A stretch of DNA of 64,000 nt from Cumulibacter manganitolerans (GCF_009602465.1 NZ_WBKP01000003.1:62001-126000), one strand, 5' to 3'; counted from the stretch's first letter, positions 25,094 through 34,303 are shown. Notes: generated by a model from the letters alone, not told the origin. Numbers and translations are program-made.

Positions 25094-25183
25094 TCATGCT
25101 CTCACGCGCTGGCTGGGTGTCCAGTCGCTCTCCGGCCTACCTCGCCGCCACAAGCCATCCGCCCACGCGAGGGAGTAACCGCC

Positions 25184-25453
25184 GTGATCGACATCGACCC
25201 CAACAGCAACGGCCTGCCCGGCATCGAACAGCTCCGCACCATCGTCGGCGCCGTGATGACGGTCGGCCTGATCCTCAGCGTCCTGGCGCTGATCGTGAGC
25301 GCGATCGTGTGGGCCTACGGCGCCAACAGCTCGAACCCGCACCTGGCGGGCAGGGGCAAGCTGGGCGTCCTCATCTCCTGCGGCGCCGCGGTGATCTGCG
25401 GCGCCGCGGTGACGCTCGTGAACTTCTTCTGGAACGTCGGCCAGGCCGTATAG
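25184..25453 (+). CDS. Small two-helix membrane protein (DUF6112-like, pilin-like), copy 2
   Basis: 89 aa from a GTG with GAGGGAG about 9 nt upstream. It is clearly paralogous to the preceding small protein: DIDPNSNGLPGIEQLRTIVG matches DVFPDFDGLGGIGDLKQVIG, and the two helices (SVLALIVSAIVWAYGANSSN; LGVLISCGAAVICGAAVTLV) align throughout. Either both are channel/pilus subunits or one caps the other. It lies just upstream of the VirB6-like gene. Confidence 0.75.
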   Translation: MIDIDPNSNGLPGIEQLRTIVGAVMTVGLILSVLALIVSAIVWAYGANSSNPHLAGRGKLGVLISCGAAVICGAAVTLVNFFWNVGQAV

Positions 25454-25481
25454 GGCCGCCGGTCACAGCAGGAGATTCGTG

Positions 25482-26852
25482 ATGGGTGTCTGCGACGTTC
25501 CCGTGATTTCGACCGTCTGCGACGTGGCCGGCGAGGCCGCCGCGACGGTCGTGGCCGCCCCGTTCGACTGGCTCGCCCAGGCGATGGGCGGCGCGGCCGG
25601 CTGGCTGATCGAGGCGATGTGGGCCGTGTTCGACACGACCACGCTGGTCGATGTCCAAACGGACGGGTTCACCAGCGTCTACAACCTGATCTTCGGCATC
25701 GGGGTCTTCCTCGTCCTGATCTTCTTCTGCCTGCAACTCATCACCGGGCTGATCCACCGCGACCCGACCGCGCTGTCCCGCGCCGCGCTCGGCGCGGCGA
25801 AATCGGTGCTGGGCGCGTTCGTGGTCGTCACGCTGACCGCGCTCGCGCTGGAAATCGTGGACCAGCTCTGCATCGGCATCATCCAGGCGTCCGGGGAGAC
25901 CACCGGGACGATGGGCGACAAGATCATCCTGCTCGCCGCCGGGCTGAGCGGCATCAATATCGCCGCGCCCGGCGTCGGTGCGATCGTGACGATTTTCCTG
26001 GCTGGGCTGATGATCGCCGCCGTCGCAATCGTCTGGTTCAGCCTGCTTATCCGCAAGGCGCTGCTGCTGGTCGGCGTGGTGCTGGCACCGATCGCGTTCG
26101 CCGGCGCGTCCTGGGACGCCACCAAAGGGTGGATCGGGAAATGGGCGGCGTTCGTGATCGCCCTCATCATCAGCAAGCTCGTGCTCGTCGTCATCTTCTT
26201 GCTGGCGATCACGCAGATCGCCACCCCGATCGAGCTGGACATCGCCGCTGTCACCGAACCGATCACCGGCATCGTGCTCATGGGCATCGCGGCCTTCGCG
26301 CCCTACATGGTCTACCGCTTCGTCTCCTTCGTCGGCTTCGACCTGTACCAGCAGATGGGCACCGAGCAGGAGGCCAAGAACGCCCTCAACCGTCCCGTCC
26401 CGATCCCGTCCAAGACCCAAGGCGGCGGCGAGCCCAAGAAGGTTCTCGAAGACCCCAACGGCGGCGGGTCTGGCGGTGGCTCGGGCGGCACGCCACCGCC
26501 CACGACTCGCGCACCTGCCGCGGGTGGCGGTGGTGCGGGCACGGCCGGAGCCGGAGCGGCGACCGGGGGTGGAGCGGGAGCAGGCGCAGAAGCTGGCGCG
26601 GGAGCGGGGGCCGGTGCTGCGGCCGCGGGACCGGCGGCGGCGGTCGTTGTCGGAGCGCAGGTCGTCAAGGGCACCGCCGAAGCCGGCCCGAAGGCGGGCA
26701 AGGCGGTCGCGGGTCAGGCCGAGACCGCAGCGGGAGCGGCCGACGAGCGCGGTGGCGGCACGCCGCCGCCCCAGACGCCGCCGCCCTCGACGCCGCAGCC
26801 GCGAACTCCGGCGCCGCCCAAGTCCGGGCCGCCGCGGACCGGGAAGGAGTGA
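25482..26852 (+). CDS. VirB6/TrbL-like polytopic conjugation protein
   Basis: 456 aa from ATG 25482 (AGGAG 7 nt upstream; a GTG three bases earlier is in frame). Six or so membrane spans occupy residues ~60-290 (LIFGIGVFLVLIFFCLQLIT; GAFVVVTLTALALEIVDQLC; GAIVTIFLAGLMIAAVAIVW; ALLLVGVVLAPIAFAGASWD; ALIISKLVLVVIFLLAITQI; GIVLMGIAAFAPYMVYRFVS). This is the topology of VirB6/TrbL inner-membrane channel components. The last ~140 residues are low-complexity Gly/Ala/Pro. It probably forms the membrane part of the transfer channel with the SCO6880 and VirB4-like proteins. Confidence 0.85.
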   Translation: MGVCDVPVISTVCDVAGEAAATVVAAPFDWLAQAMGGAAGWLIEAMWAVFDTTTLVDVQTDGFTSVYNLIFGIGVFLVLIFFCLQLITGLIHRDPTALSRAALGAAKSVLGAFVVVTLTALALEIVDQLCIGIIQASGETTGTMGDKIILLAAGLSGINIAAPGVGAIVTIFLAGLMIAAVAIVWFSLLIRKALLLVGVVLAPIAFAGASWDATKGWIGKWAAFVIALIISKLVLVVIFLLAITQIATPIELDIAAVTEPITGIVLMGIAAFAPYMVYRFVSFVGFDLYQQMGTEQEAKNALNRPVPIPSKTQGGGEPKKVLEDPNGGGSGGGSGGTPPPTTRAPAAGGGGAGTAGAGAATGGGAGAGAEAGAGAGAGAAAAGPAAAVVVGAQVVKGTAEAGPKAGKAVAGQAETAAGAADERGGGTPPPQTPPPSTPQPRTPAPPKSGPPRTGKE

Positions 26853-26858
26853 TCGGCC

Positions 26859-28328
26859 ATGCCCACGGCGACGGAACGAAAGACGCCCGGTAGCGAGCTG
26901 ACGCCGATGAAGTTCAGCCGGCTCACCCGCCGCGGGGTACTGCTCGGCCTCTCCGTCTCTCAACTCATCACCCTCGGCATCGGTGGACTGGCGCTGCTAG
27001 CCGCGTTCTACGGCGGCGCCGGGATGCTGCTGGCCTACACCGCCCCGATCTGGCTGCTCGCCGTGGTGCTGACCTGGGTGTCCATCGCCGGGCGGCCGAT
27101 GGTCGAGTGGCTCCCGGTCGCCTGCTGGTGGCTGTGGCGCTCGACCGGCGGGCAACTGCTCTACCGGCGTCGGATCGTCAAGCCTCGACCGGCCGGGAGT
27201 CTCGCGTTGCCAGGCGACATGGCCCGGCTGCGGGAGCACCTGGACCGCGAGACCGGGGCGTGCATGATCCACGACCCCCGCCAGGCGACCTTGACGGTCG
27301 TGACGGAAGTGACCCATCCGGCATTCATCTTGCTGGACCCCGGAGAACAGGAGCGCCGCGTCACCTCATGGGGACGGGTGCTCGCCACGGTCTGCCGCTC
27401 CGGGAGGATCGCGACCCTGCAAGTGCTCGAACGGACCCTGCCGGACTCAGGTAGTGGGCTGGCCGAATGGTGGGCCGAGCACGGCACCGACGACGGCTCC
27501 TGGGCCGCGACCACCTACCGTGAGCTGATCGAGCGGGCCGGCCCCGCCGGGGAACGGCACGCCACGACCGTCAGCCTCTCGCTGGACATGAAGGTCGCGG
27601 GTCGGCAGATCAGGACCGCCGGCGGCGGTATCCGCGGTGCCGCCGCGGTGCTCCGGCAGGAGATGGCGACTCTGGTCGCCGCGCTGCGGTCTGCGGACTT
27701 GACCCCTTCGGGGTGGCTCGGTCCCGGTCAGGTCGCGGTGATCTTGCGCTCGGCGTATGACCCGGCCGTGGCCGCCACCTTGGAGCGGCACGGGCGGCTC
27801 GGGCAGGAGCTTGCCGCAGCCGGCCCGGTCGCGGTCACCGAGACCTGGGGCAACCTGCGCACCGATTCCGCGTGGCACACCGTGCTGTGGGTCTCCGAAT
27901 GGCCTCGCAGCCTCGTTTATCCGGGGTTCCTCGCGCCGGTGCTGCTGTCGACCGGCATCCAACGGTCGGTGTCGCTGATCTACACGCCTATGCGCTCGGA
28001 CCAGGCGGCCCGTGACATCCGTAAGAAGAAGGTCGAGCACATCTCGGATGCGGCCCAGCGCGCCCGGATCGGGCAGATCGAGGACGCCGCGCAGACCGCG
28101 GAATACCAGGACGTGCTGCAACAGGAAGCCGACCTGACCGCCGGCCACGGCGTGCTGCGCGTCTCCGGCCTCATCTCCGTCTCCGCCCCCCGCCTCGACG
28201 AGCTGGAAGCCGCGGTCGCCGCGATCGAACAAGCCTCGATCCAAGCCTCCTGCGAGACCCGAAGGCTCGTCGGCCAGCAAGCGGTCGCGTTCACGGCGGC
28301 CGCGCTGCCGCTGTGCCGCACGGTGTGA
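26859..28328 (+). CDS. SCO6880-family type IV secretion membrane protein
   Basis: 489 aa. Two N-terminal membrane helices (residues ~37-75: LITLGIGGLALLAAFYGGAG; YTAPIWLLAVVLTWVSIAGR) precede a large soluble part with WWLWRSTGGQLLYRRRIVKP, SWGRVLATVCRSGRIATLQV and TTVSLSLDMKVAGRQIRTAG. The order and length match the SCO6880 family, which resembles PrgI plus the N-terminal part of VirB4. In these systems the VirB4 function is split between this protein and the ATPase encoded at 29660-31144. The intervening two genes are small cytoplasmic proteins. Confidence 0.8.
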   Translation: MPTATERKTPGSELTPMKFSRLTRRGVLLGLSVSQLITLGIGGLALLAAFYGGAGMLLAYTAPIWLLAVVLTWVSIAGRPMVEWLPVACWWLWRSTGGQLLYRRRIVKPRPAGSLALPGDMARLREHLDRETGACMIHDPRQATLTVVTEVTHPAFILLDPGEQERRVTSWGRVLATVCRSGRIATLQVLERTLPDSGSGLAEWWAEHGTDDGSWAATTYRELIERAGPAGERHATTVSLSLDMKVAGRQIRTAGGGIRGAAAVLRQEMATLVAALRSADLTPSGWLGPGQVAVILRSAYDPAVAATLERHGRLGQELAAAGPVAVTETWGNLRTDSAWHTVLWVSEWPRSLVYPGFLAPVLLSTGIQRSVSLIYTPMRSDQAARDIRKKKVEHISDAAQRARIGQIEDAAQTAEYQDVLQQEADLTAGHGVLRVSGLISVSAPRLDELEAAVAAIEQASIQASCETRRLVGQQAVAFTAAALPLCRTV

Positions 28329-28377
28329 CCGGCGCGCTCACCTGGCAGGCATCCCACCCCGTTGAAGGAGGCCCGTG

Positions 28378-29175
28378 ATGCCGACATACACGAACCCGAC
28401 CAGCGATGCCAGCGATGCCTACGAGGCGTTGCGCGGTCTGGCTCACGCCAGCCGTAGCTTCGAGGACCCGTCCGAGACCTACGTCGTGATCGGTGAACTG
28501 TTGGGCGGGCTGCGATCGCTGCGGCAGGTGCTCGACCAGCTCGCCGCCGCCCATCTGAGCCGGCAGCATCACGTCACCGACGAGTCCCGCGAGTACAGCG
28601 GCGGTGCGGCCGAGGCGCTGGCCGCAGCGGATGAGCTGCTTCAGGCCGGCACGCTCATCGACCAGGCCGACGACCGCCTCAGCGCGGCCATGACCCACTC
28701 GGGCCGGATCGTGTGGAACCCGCAGGACCGGATGGTGGAGCGGTGGGTCGGCGTCGTGTTCCTCCAAGGTGAGGAAGCCGACCGGGTGATCGACCTCATC
28801 GACGCCCACGGGGTCGAGGCGGGGATCGAGCATCTGTCGGCGTGGGACTACGGCGAGGAGACCACGAACGCCGCCTTGGAGAACGGCGACGTTCACGACA
28901 CCGCCCCGGTCTATCCCGGTGACCGGCAGGCCGAGACCGGCGACTACGCGATGACCTACAACCCGATGGCCGGGCACGTCGCCCTGTACCGGCGGCACCT
29001 GATCCGCGCCGAGGACGCCATCGACAAAGAAGCAGGGGCGCACGTCCCGGCCCGCCGCCCGACGACAGGCCGTGAGCGAGAGACGGCCGGGCGGCGTAGC
29101 GCCGTCCGTGACGGCGGCTGGTTCGAGTATCCCGGCGTTGCCGCGGTCAAGCAGGCCCGCGGGCTGTCGCTCTGA
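28378..29175 (+). CDS. Hypothetical soluble protein of the transfer operon
   Basis: 265 aa. ATG 28378 has AAGGAGG 7 nt upstream. The first ~100 residues are helical (DAYEALRGLAHASRSFEDPS; GELLGGLRSLRQVLDQLAAA; AAADELLQAGTLIDQADDRL), resembling small actinobacterial plasmid helical-bundle proteins. The second half has GRIVWNPQDRMVERWVGVVF and LIDAHGVEAGIEHLSAWDYG, then a disordered basic tail ending GVAAVKQARGLSL. It shows no catalytic or membrane features. Position between SCO6880 and the VirB4-like gene suggests a transfer accessory role. Confidence 0.65.
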   Translation: MPTYTNPTSDASDAYEALRGLAHASRSFEDPSETYVVIGELLGGLRSLRQVLDQLAAAHLSRQHHVTDESREYSGGAAEALAAADELLQAGTLIDQADDRLSAAMTHSGRIVWNPQDRMVERWVGVVFLQGEEADRVIDLIDAHGVEAGIEHLSAWDYGEETTNAALENGDVHDTAPVYPGDRQAETGDYAMTYNPMAGHVALYRRHLIRAEDAIDKEAGAHVPARRPTTGRERETAGRRSAVRDGGWFEYPGVAAVKQARGLSL

Positions 29176-29216
29176 CGTAGCCACCACCGAGACGCGTCGG
29201 CGCGCACCTGCCCGCC

Positions 29217-29663
29217 ATGAACAGCGCAGACCCCGCCGCTCCGATGTCCCGGCAAGTCGGGACGCTCACCTTGACCGTCTGGCCGGACTCGCCGCTGGGC
29301 GAGCACCAGCGACACGCCTACCTCATCGAGGACACCGCGACCGGGCAGACGATCGACGGCCGGGACCTGTTCACCGGCGCCCGCGCGATGCGCGACCTCG
29401 CCGCCTACCTGACCGCGGCCGGCGACGCCCGCCAGTACGCCATCGACAACCCCGGCAGCAGACCCGAGCACGAGGGCCTGTTTCCCGGATGGGTCGCTGA
29501 GGCCGCTCGCCAGAACGCGGACGCGCTGGCCCTGCTCGGCATCGAGGACCCGCCGCAGCCCAAGCCGGACACGCCACGGCAACCTCGCCCGGCGCCGGAC
29601 TCGTCATGGTTCGACCGCCCCGCCGGCGGTTGTGTCTCCGGGACGCGGGGGCGGTCGTTGTGA
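29217..29663 (+). CDS. Hypothetical small protein of the transfer operon
   Basis: 148 aa. The ATG is preceded by GCACCTGCCCGCC, the element's CACCTG leader, instead of a purine-rich site. The fold is not recognised: TLTLTVWPDSPLGEHQRHAY and DTATGQTIDGRDLFTGARAM suggest a small beta/alpha domain, then LFPGWVAEAARQNADALALL and a proline-rich tail. It overlaps the VirB4-like gene by GTGA. Confidence 0.65.
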   Translation: MNSADPAAPMSRQVGTLTLTVWPDSPLGEHQRHAYLIEDTATGQTIDGRDLFTGARAMRDLAAYLTAAGDARQYAIDNPGSRPEHEGLFPGWVAEAARQNADALALLGIEDPPQPKPDTPRQPRPAPDSSWFDRPAGGCVSGTRGRSL

Positions 29664-31144
29664 GCCGGGGCGAGAAGCTGCATACCGCTGTCCTCGTCGC
29701 TCCCGCCTCGGAGCGGCGCCGGCTGCGCAAGCAGCGGCGGCAAGCCGCCGCCCGCCTCGTCGCCGAGCAGCGTCACGTCGAGAAGGAAGCGGCCCAGGCC
29801 AAGGCCGCCGCCGAACGGGCCGAACGCCGCGCCACGGTCTACCTGCCCGCCGCCGGCGAGCCCGGTCCAGCGGCGCTGAGGACACCGGGCCGCTTCCGGG
29901 TACCCCGGCATCAGGACACCAGCGCCGTGCTCGCCGGGCAGTACCCGTTCCTGGCCGAAGCCGGGCTCGGAGCCGCGGGAATCTTCATCGGCCAAGACCT
30001 CTACAGCGGCTCGTCGTTCGTGTACGACCCGTGGGAGTTGTACCGCAGGGGCATCATCACCGCGCCGAACCTGATCTTGGCCGGGATCGTCGGCTCCGGG
30101 AAATCGTCGCTCGCCAAGAGCCTCTACACCCGCAGTCTGCCCTTCGGGTACCGCGTCTACGTTCCCGGCGACCCCAAAGGCGAGCACTCCGGCGTCGCGG
30201 AAGCAGTCGGCGGGAAAGCGATCATCCTCGGGCACGGGATGGGCAACAGGCTCAACCCATTGGATGAGGGCTACCGGCCCGGCGGCCTGTCCGACCAGGA
30301 GTGGGCCACCACCCTCGCCGCGCGACGCCGCGATCTGCTCGGAGCCTTGACCGAGACGGTGCTGGATCGGCGACTGGCGCCGTTGGAGCACACCGCGATC
30401 GACACCGCCCTGGCCGGCGCGGTCCGCGACGCGGACGTGCCGATCCTGCCGATGGTGGTCGACCGGCTACTGCGCCCCGACCCTGCCGACGACCCGGACG
30501 GCCGGCTCACCGAGGACGGCCGCCAGGTCGGCCACGCGCTGCGCCGCCTCGTCGCCGGGGACCTGGCCGGCCTGTTCGACGGTCCGAGCACCGTCAGGTT
30601 CGACCCGTCGCTGCCGATGGTCAGCCTCGACCTCTCGCGCGTCACCGAGAACAGCACGCTGATTTCGGTGCTGATGACCTGCTCGTCGGCATGGATGGAA
30701 GCCGCACTGCTCGACCCCAACGGGGGCCGCAGATGGGTCGTCTACGACGAGGCATGGAGGCTCATGTCCCACCCGGCGCTGCTGCGGAGGATGGACGCGC
30801 ACTGGCGGCTGGCGAGGCACTACGGGCTGGCGAATCTGCTCGTGTTCCACAAGCTCACCGACTTGGAGAACGTCGGCGACGCAGGATCGGCGAACCGGGC
30901 GCTGGCGAACAGCCTGCTGGCGAACGCCGAGACCAGGATCGTCTACCGGCAGGAGACCGATCAGCTCGGCCCGACCGCCATCGCGCTCGGGCTGACCGGC
31001 ACCGAACGCCGCCTGCTGCCCGGACTCGGCACGGGGCAAGGGCTCTGGCGGATCAAAGACCGGGCCTTCGTCGTGCAACACCAACTCCACCCCGCAGAAC
31101 TCGCCGCGTTCGACACCACCGCCCGCATGACCGGCAAAGGCTAG
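29660..31144 (+). CDS. VirB4-like conjugation ATPase
   Basis: 494 aa from GTG 29660, overlapping the previous stop. A basic coiled-coil N-terminus (about 60 residues of Arg/Lys/Ala/Glu) precedes the AAA-type ATPase. Walker A is GIVGSGKSSLAK (residues ~150), followed by VPGDPKGEHSGVA. Walker B is RRWVVYDEAWRLM (near residue 360). The late motifs are ARHYGLANLLVFHKLTDLEN and ANAETRIVYRQETDQLG, as in VirB4/TraC. It lacks the usual VirB4 N-domain, which seems to be supplied by the SCO6880-family protein. It energises channel assembly or substrate transfer. Confidence 0.88.
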   Translation: MSRGEKLHTAVLVAPASERRRLRKQRRQAAARLVAEQRHVEKEAAQAKAAAERAERRATVYLPAAGEPGPAALRTPGRFRVPRHQDTSAVLAGQYPFLAEAGLGAAGIFIGQDLYSGSSFVYDPWELYRRGIITAPNLILAGIVGSGKSSLAKSLYTRSLPFGYRVYVPGDPKGEHSGVAEAVGGKAIILGHGMGNRLNPLDEGYRPGGLSDQEWATTLAARRRDLLGALTETVLDRRLAPLEHTAIDTALAGAVRDADVPILPMVVDRLLRPDPADDPDGRLTEDGRQVGHALRRLVAGDLAGLFDGPSTVRFDPSLPMVSLDLSRVTENSTLISVLMTCSSAWMEAALLDPNGGRRWVVYDEAWRLMSHPALLRRMDAHWRLARHYGLANLLVFHKLTDLENVGDAGSANRALANSLLANAETRIVYRQETDQLGPTAIALGLTGTERRLLPGLGTGQGLWRIKDRAFVVQHQLHPAELAAFDTTARMTGKG

Positions 31145-31150
31145 AAGTTC

Positions 31151-31230
31151 CCCGGATTCCTGAACGTTCGTCGGGATTCCTGACGGTTCATCGGTCGGAC
31201 TGACGGTTCCTCGGGATCGCTGAACAGTTC
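31151..31230 (+). repeat. Four tandem 20-bp repeats with palindromic cores
   Basis: Four consecutive 20-bp units start at 31151, 31171, 31191 and 31211. The second reads TCGGGATTCCTGACGGTTCA. Each has a TGA(A/C)..GTTC core at exactly the same phase (31161, 31181, 31201, 31221). In the first the core is the palindrome GAACGTTC, and in the fourth GAACAGTTC. The period is close to two helical turns, so bound proteins would stack on one face. The 31145-31318 gap holds no gene. Candidates are an operator array for a repressor of the coupling-protein genes, or iteron-like origin repeats. Confidence 0.75.
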
Positions 31231-31318
31231 CTCCCGGAGTCGTGACCGGCCCGGCCGGGAACCCCGCGCGCCCCGCGGCCCTCGACTGTTGCCGGTGGGT
31301 GCGCGTGCACCTGGCGGC

Positions 31319-31837
31319 ATGAGGAAACCCGAGCCGCAACCTGAGCCTGTCCCGGTCTCCATCCCGCTGGTCGTGCTCGATGTGCGCGAGGACGGCACCG
31401 TGACCGTCACCGTCGACGGGAAACGGCTGGACCCCGACCCTTTCGCGCCGCCGTGGCGACGATCCTCGTTCGGGCCGATCATCGACCGCGCCACGAACGA
31501 CCGGACGACACCGGCCAGGGTCGAGGTCCGCGAAGCGGACGGCACGACCTTCACCGACATCATCGCCGCCCGCCGCCGGCGTTCCCGCCCCGAGCCCGAA
31601 CCGGAACCGGAGGCGCCGGCCGGGCCGGTGTTCCACACCGTCGAGGGCGAGGGATTCGTCCCCGGCGAGGACGTGGCGGTCGCCGTCGTCACCGGGCACA
31701 CCGACGCCGCCCACACCGGCACCGCCCGCGCCCTCATCGACCCGGCCGGAGTCAGTGTTGACCACGCCGGCGGGGTCATCGAGATCATCCTGTTCGGCCG
31801 CGTCTCCGGCACCACGATCATCCGGCGACTGCCGTGA
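31319..31837 (+). CDS. Hypothetical beta-rich protein preceding the coupling protein
   Basis: 172 aa from ATG 31319, chosen because the CACCTGGCGGC leader stands right before it. The frame opens 30 nt earlier. The first half has PLVVLDVREDGTVTVTVDGK and RATNDRTTPARVEVREADGT, a small beta domain. The second half, after an acidic/proline linker, is GEGFVPGEDVAVAVVTGHTD followed by more short strands. No motif recognised. It overlaps the coupling-protein gene by GTGA and may be a partner of it. Confidence 0.65.
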   Translation: MRKPEPQPEPVPVSIPLVVLDVREDGTVTVTVDGKRLDPDPFAPPWRRSSFGPIIDRATNDRTTPARVEVREADGTTFTDIIAARRRRSRPEPEPEPEAPAGPVFHTVEGEGFVPGEDVAVAVVTGHTDAAHTGTARALIDPAGVSVDHAGGVIEIILFGRVSGTTIIRRLP

Positions 31838-33612
31838 ACGAGCAGGGCCGGCAGACCGGCTCGTTCGGGGACGAACTGACCAACGCCGCGATGATCGGGC
31901 TGGTCGTCCTGTTCGGCGTCGCGCTGATCCTTCGCGCCGCTGGATCGGTGGCCGCATTCCTGACCGGCACCTCCCAGCCGGCCGGCGATCCCGCCTCCGG
32001 GGTCGAAGTGCTGTTCCGACCGGGCGACCCCGCTGCGGCGCTCGACGCGGACGGCCTGAACCCGGTCGTCTACTGGATCGTCGCCGGGCTGCTGCTCGCC
32101 GGCCTCGTCACCGGCGGGCTATGGGCGTGGCTGCGGCTGCGCCGCCACACCCACCGGATCGAAGCCGACCCGCGCCGCATGGCCGGAATCGCCACCCGGC
32201 ACGAAGTCGCCGCCGCTGCGTCCGAGAAGGCGCTGCTGCGCCGCGCGGGAAACCTGCGCCCCGGTCTGAGCGACCCACGGCCGCAGGACGTGGGCTACCG
32301 GCTCGGCACCTCCAAGGGCACCGGCGTGTGGGCCTCGGTCGAGGACTCGATCATGGTCATCGGCCCGCCCCGCTCCGGGAAGGGCCTGCATCTGGTGATC
32401 CCGGCCATCCTCGACGCGCCCGGCGCCGTCGTCGTCACCTCGACCAGACCGGACAACCTCACCGCGACCATGCGCTCCCGCCGCCGGATCGGCCCCGTCG
32501 CGATCTTCGACCCGCAACACTTGGCCGAGGGCCTGCCCGCCGGTCTGCGCTGGTCACCGATCCGGGGCTGCGAGTCACCACAAACGGCGATGATCCGCGC
32601 CACCGGGCTCGCCGCCGGTACCGGCCTGTCCGCAGGCGGCGTCGACGGCGGAGGCTTCTGGGAAGGCAAGACACGGGCCGCGCTCCAAGCCCTGCTGCAC
32701 GCGGCAGCGATCGACAACCGCCCGCCCGCCGAGCTGTTCCGATGGACTCTCGATCCGACCGCGGCCGCTGACGCGGTGGCGATCCTGACCGGCTCCACCC
32801 AGGCTGCGACCGGGTGGGCCGAGTCCTTGGAAGCGATGATCGACTCCGACCCCCGCACCCGCGACTCCATCTGGCAGGGCGTCTCCCTGGCTCTCGGATC
32901 GCTGGCCGACCCGCGCGTGCTCGACGCCGTATCACCCGGCCCCGGTGAGGGCTTCGACCCCGAAGCGTTCATCCGCGACCGCGGCACGTTGTTCCTGCTG
33001 GCAACCGGGTCCGGTGCCGGAGCCAGCGCCGCGCTGGTCGCCGCGCTCGTGGAAGACCTCATCGAGACCGCCCGCCGCCTGGCCGCACGATCGGCCGGCG
33101 CCCGGCTCGATCCGCCGATGCTGCTGGCGCTGGACGAGATAGCCAACCTCTCGCCATTGCCGTCGCTGCCGACACTGATGGCCGAAGGCGGCGGATCGGG
33201 GATCACGACCATGCCGGTGCTCCAATCGCTCGCGCAGGCGCGGGACAAGTGGAACGAACACCAGGCGAACGCGATCTGGGACGCCTCGATCGTCAAAGTC
33301 ATCCTCGGCGGGGCTTCCAACAGCCGCGACCTGCAAGACCTCAGCGCCCTGGTCGGCGAGCGCGACGAATACACCGACTCCGTGACGCTGGGCGACCACG
33401 GCAGCCGCTCCAACCAGCGCTCCGTGCGCCGGGTGCCGATCTTCCCACCCGACCGCATCCGCCGGCTCCCGTTCGGGACCGGGATCGTGCTACTGCGCTC
33501 CGCACCCCCGATCGTCACCGACCTGCACCCCTGGCCCAAGCGCCCCGACGCCGGCCAACTCACCGCCGACCGCGCCGAGATCGAAACCCTGCTCCGTCGC
33601 TCCGACACCTGA
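31834..33612 (+). CDS. Type IV coupling protein (VirD4/TraG-like)
   Basis: 592 aa from GTG 31834. Two membrane helices (AMIGLVVLFGVALILRAAGS at ~20-40; YWIVAGLLLAGLVTGGLWAW at ~83-103) anchor the protein. The ATPase domain has Walker A GPPRSGKGLHLVIP and Walker B PPMLLALDEIANLSPLPSLP, then TTMPVLQSLAQARDKWNEHQ, the TraG/TraM-recognition region. It docks the relaxase-DNA complex to the channel and pumps DNA. It is the last core transfer gene before the recombinase. Confidence 0.92.
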   Translation: MNEQGRQTGSFGDELTNAAMIGLVVLFGVALILRAAGSVAAFLTGTSQPAGDPASGVEVLFRPGDPAAALDADGLNPVVYWIVAGLLLAGLVTGGLWAWLRLRRHTHRIEADPRRMAGIATRHEVAAAASEKALLRRAGNLRPGLSDPRPQDVGYRLGTSKGTGVWASVEDSIMVIGPPRSGKGLHLVIPAILDAPGAVVVTSTRPDNLTATMRSRRRIGPVAIFDPQHLAEGLPAGLRWSPIRGCESPQTAMIRATGLAAGTGLSAGGVDGGGFWEGKTRAALQALLHAAAIDNRPPAELFRWTLDPTAAADAVAILTGSTQAATGWAESLEAMIDSDPRTRDSIWQGVSLALGSLADPRVLDAVSPGPGEGFDPEAFIRDRGTLFLLATGSGAGASAALVAALVEDLIETARRLAARSAGARLDPPMLLALDEIANLSPLPSLPTLMAEGGGSGITTMPVLQSLAQARDKWNEHQANAIWDASIVKVILGGASNSRDLQDLSALVGERDEYTDSVTLGDHGSRSNQRSVRRVPIFPPDRIRRLPFGTGIVLLRSAPPIVTDLHPWPKRPDAGQLTADRAEIETLLRRSDT

Positions 33613-33692
33613 ACACCGGTCGCGACAAGGAGCACCTGCCCGCCACAACGGCCCGGCACGAACCGGCGCCGGAGAGCAGACAGGAGCACAGC

Positions 33693-34280
33693 ATGTCCGA
33701 CGAACCCCACGGCGACGCCACGACGAACGACGTTCCCGACTCGGATGTGGACCAGATGGACGACGACGGCTACGACGAGCCGCTGATCGCCGAGCCGCCG
33801 CACCCGATCAACTGGAACCTGCTGAGCGCCGACGACGCCGAGGCCGAGTGGTTGGAGCTCAACCGCTGGGTGGACTGGCTGCGCCACACCTACGGGCTCC
33901 CCACCTCCGTGATCCCGCCCGCCTGGCATATGCACCCCGAGCTGCTGTGGGAGCTGAGCGCGCTGCACCTGCACTGGCTCTGCGCCTACGACCCCGACCA
34001 GAACGGCAGCGCACCGCTCGGCTGGCACCGCGACTTCGCCGACGCCCGCCAGCGGCTCCGCGAATGGGTCGCCGCCTGCGGCACCCGGCTCGACCACGAC
34101 CGCCCCACCCGGCAGACCGTCTGGCCCGGCGAGGAACCCGGCAACCCGATCGAGGACATCCCGATCACCGACCGCGACGCCGAGTTCGTGGAGTTCGTCA
34201 TGGCCGACGTCCAGGCCCGCCGCGAGGCCGAGGAAGCGTTCTACCGCGACCTCGACCCGGACACCGGAGAAGTGTCGTGA
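33693..34280 (+). CDS. Hypothetical acidic DUF4913-like protein
   Basis: 195 aa. ATG 33693 follows CAGGAG 6 nt upstream. The frame is open further upstream inside the coupling-protein gene, where it is a shadow. After an Asp-rich start, residues ~50-140 read EWLELNRWVDWLRHTYGLPT, VIPPAWHMHPELLWELSALH and WLCAYDPDQN. This Trp-rich pattern recalls DUF4913 proteins of actinobacterial plasmids and phages. The C-terminus is helical and acidic. It closes the transfer operon and is followed by a strong terminator. Confidence 0.7.
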   Translation: MSDEPHGDATTNDVPDSDVDQMDDDGYDEPLIAEPPHPINWNLLSADDAEAEWLELNRWVDWLRHTYGLPTSVIPPAWHMHPELLWELSALHLHWLCAYDPDQNGSAPLGWHRDFADARQRLREWVAACGTRLDHDRPTRQTVWPGEEPGNPIEDIPITDRDAEFVEFVMADVQARREAEEAFYRDLDPDTGEVS

Positions 34281-34303
34281 GTTCCTGCATCGAAACGAAG
34301 GAA

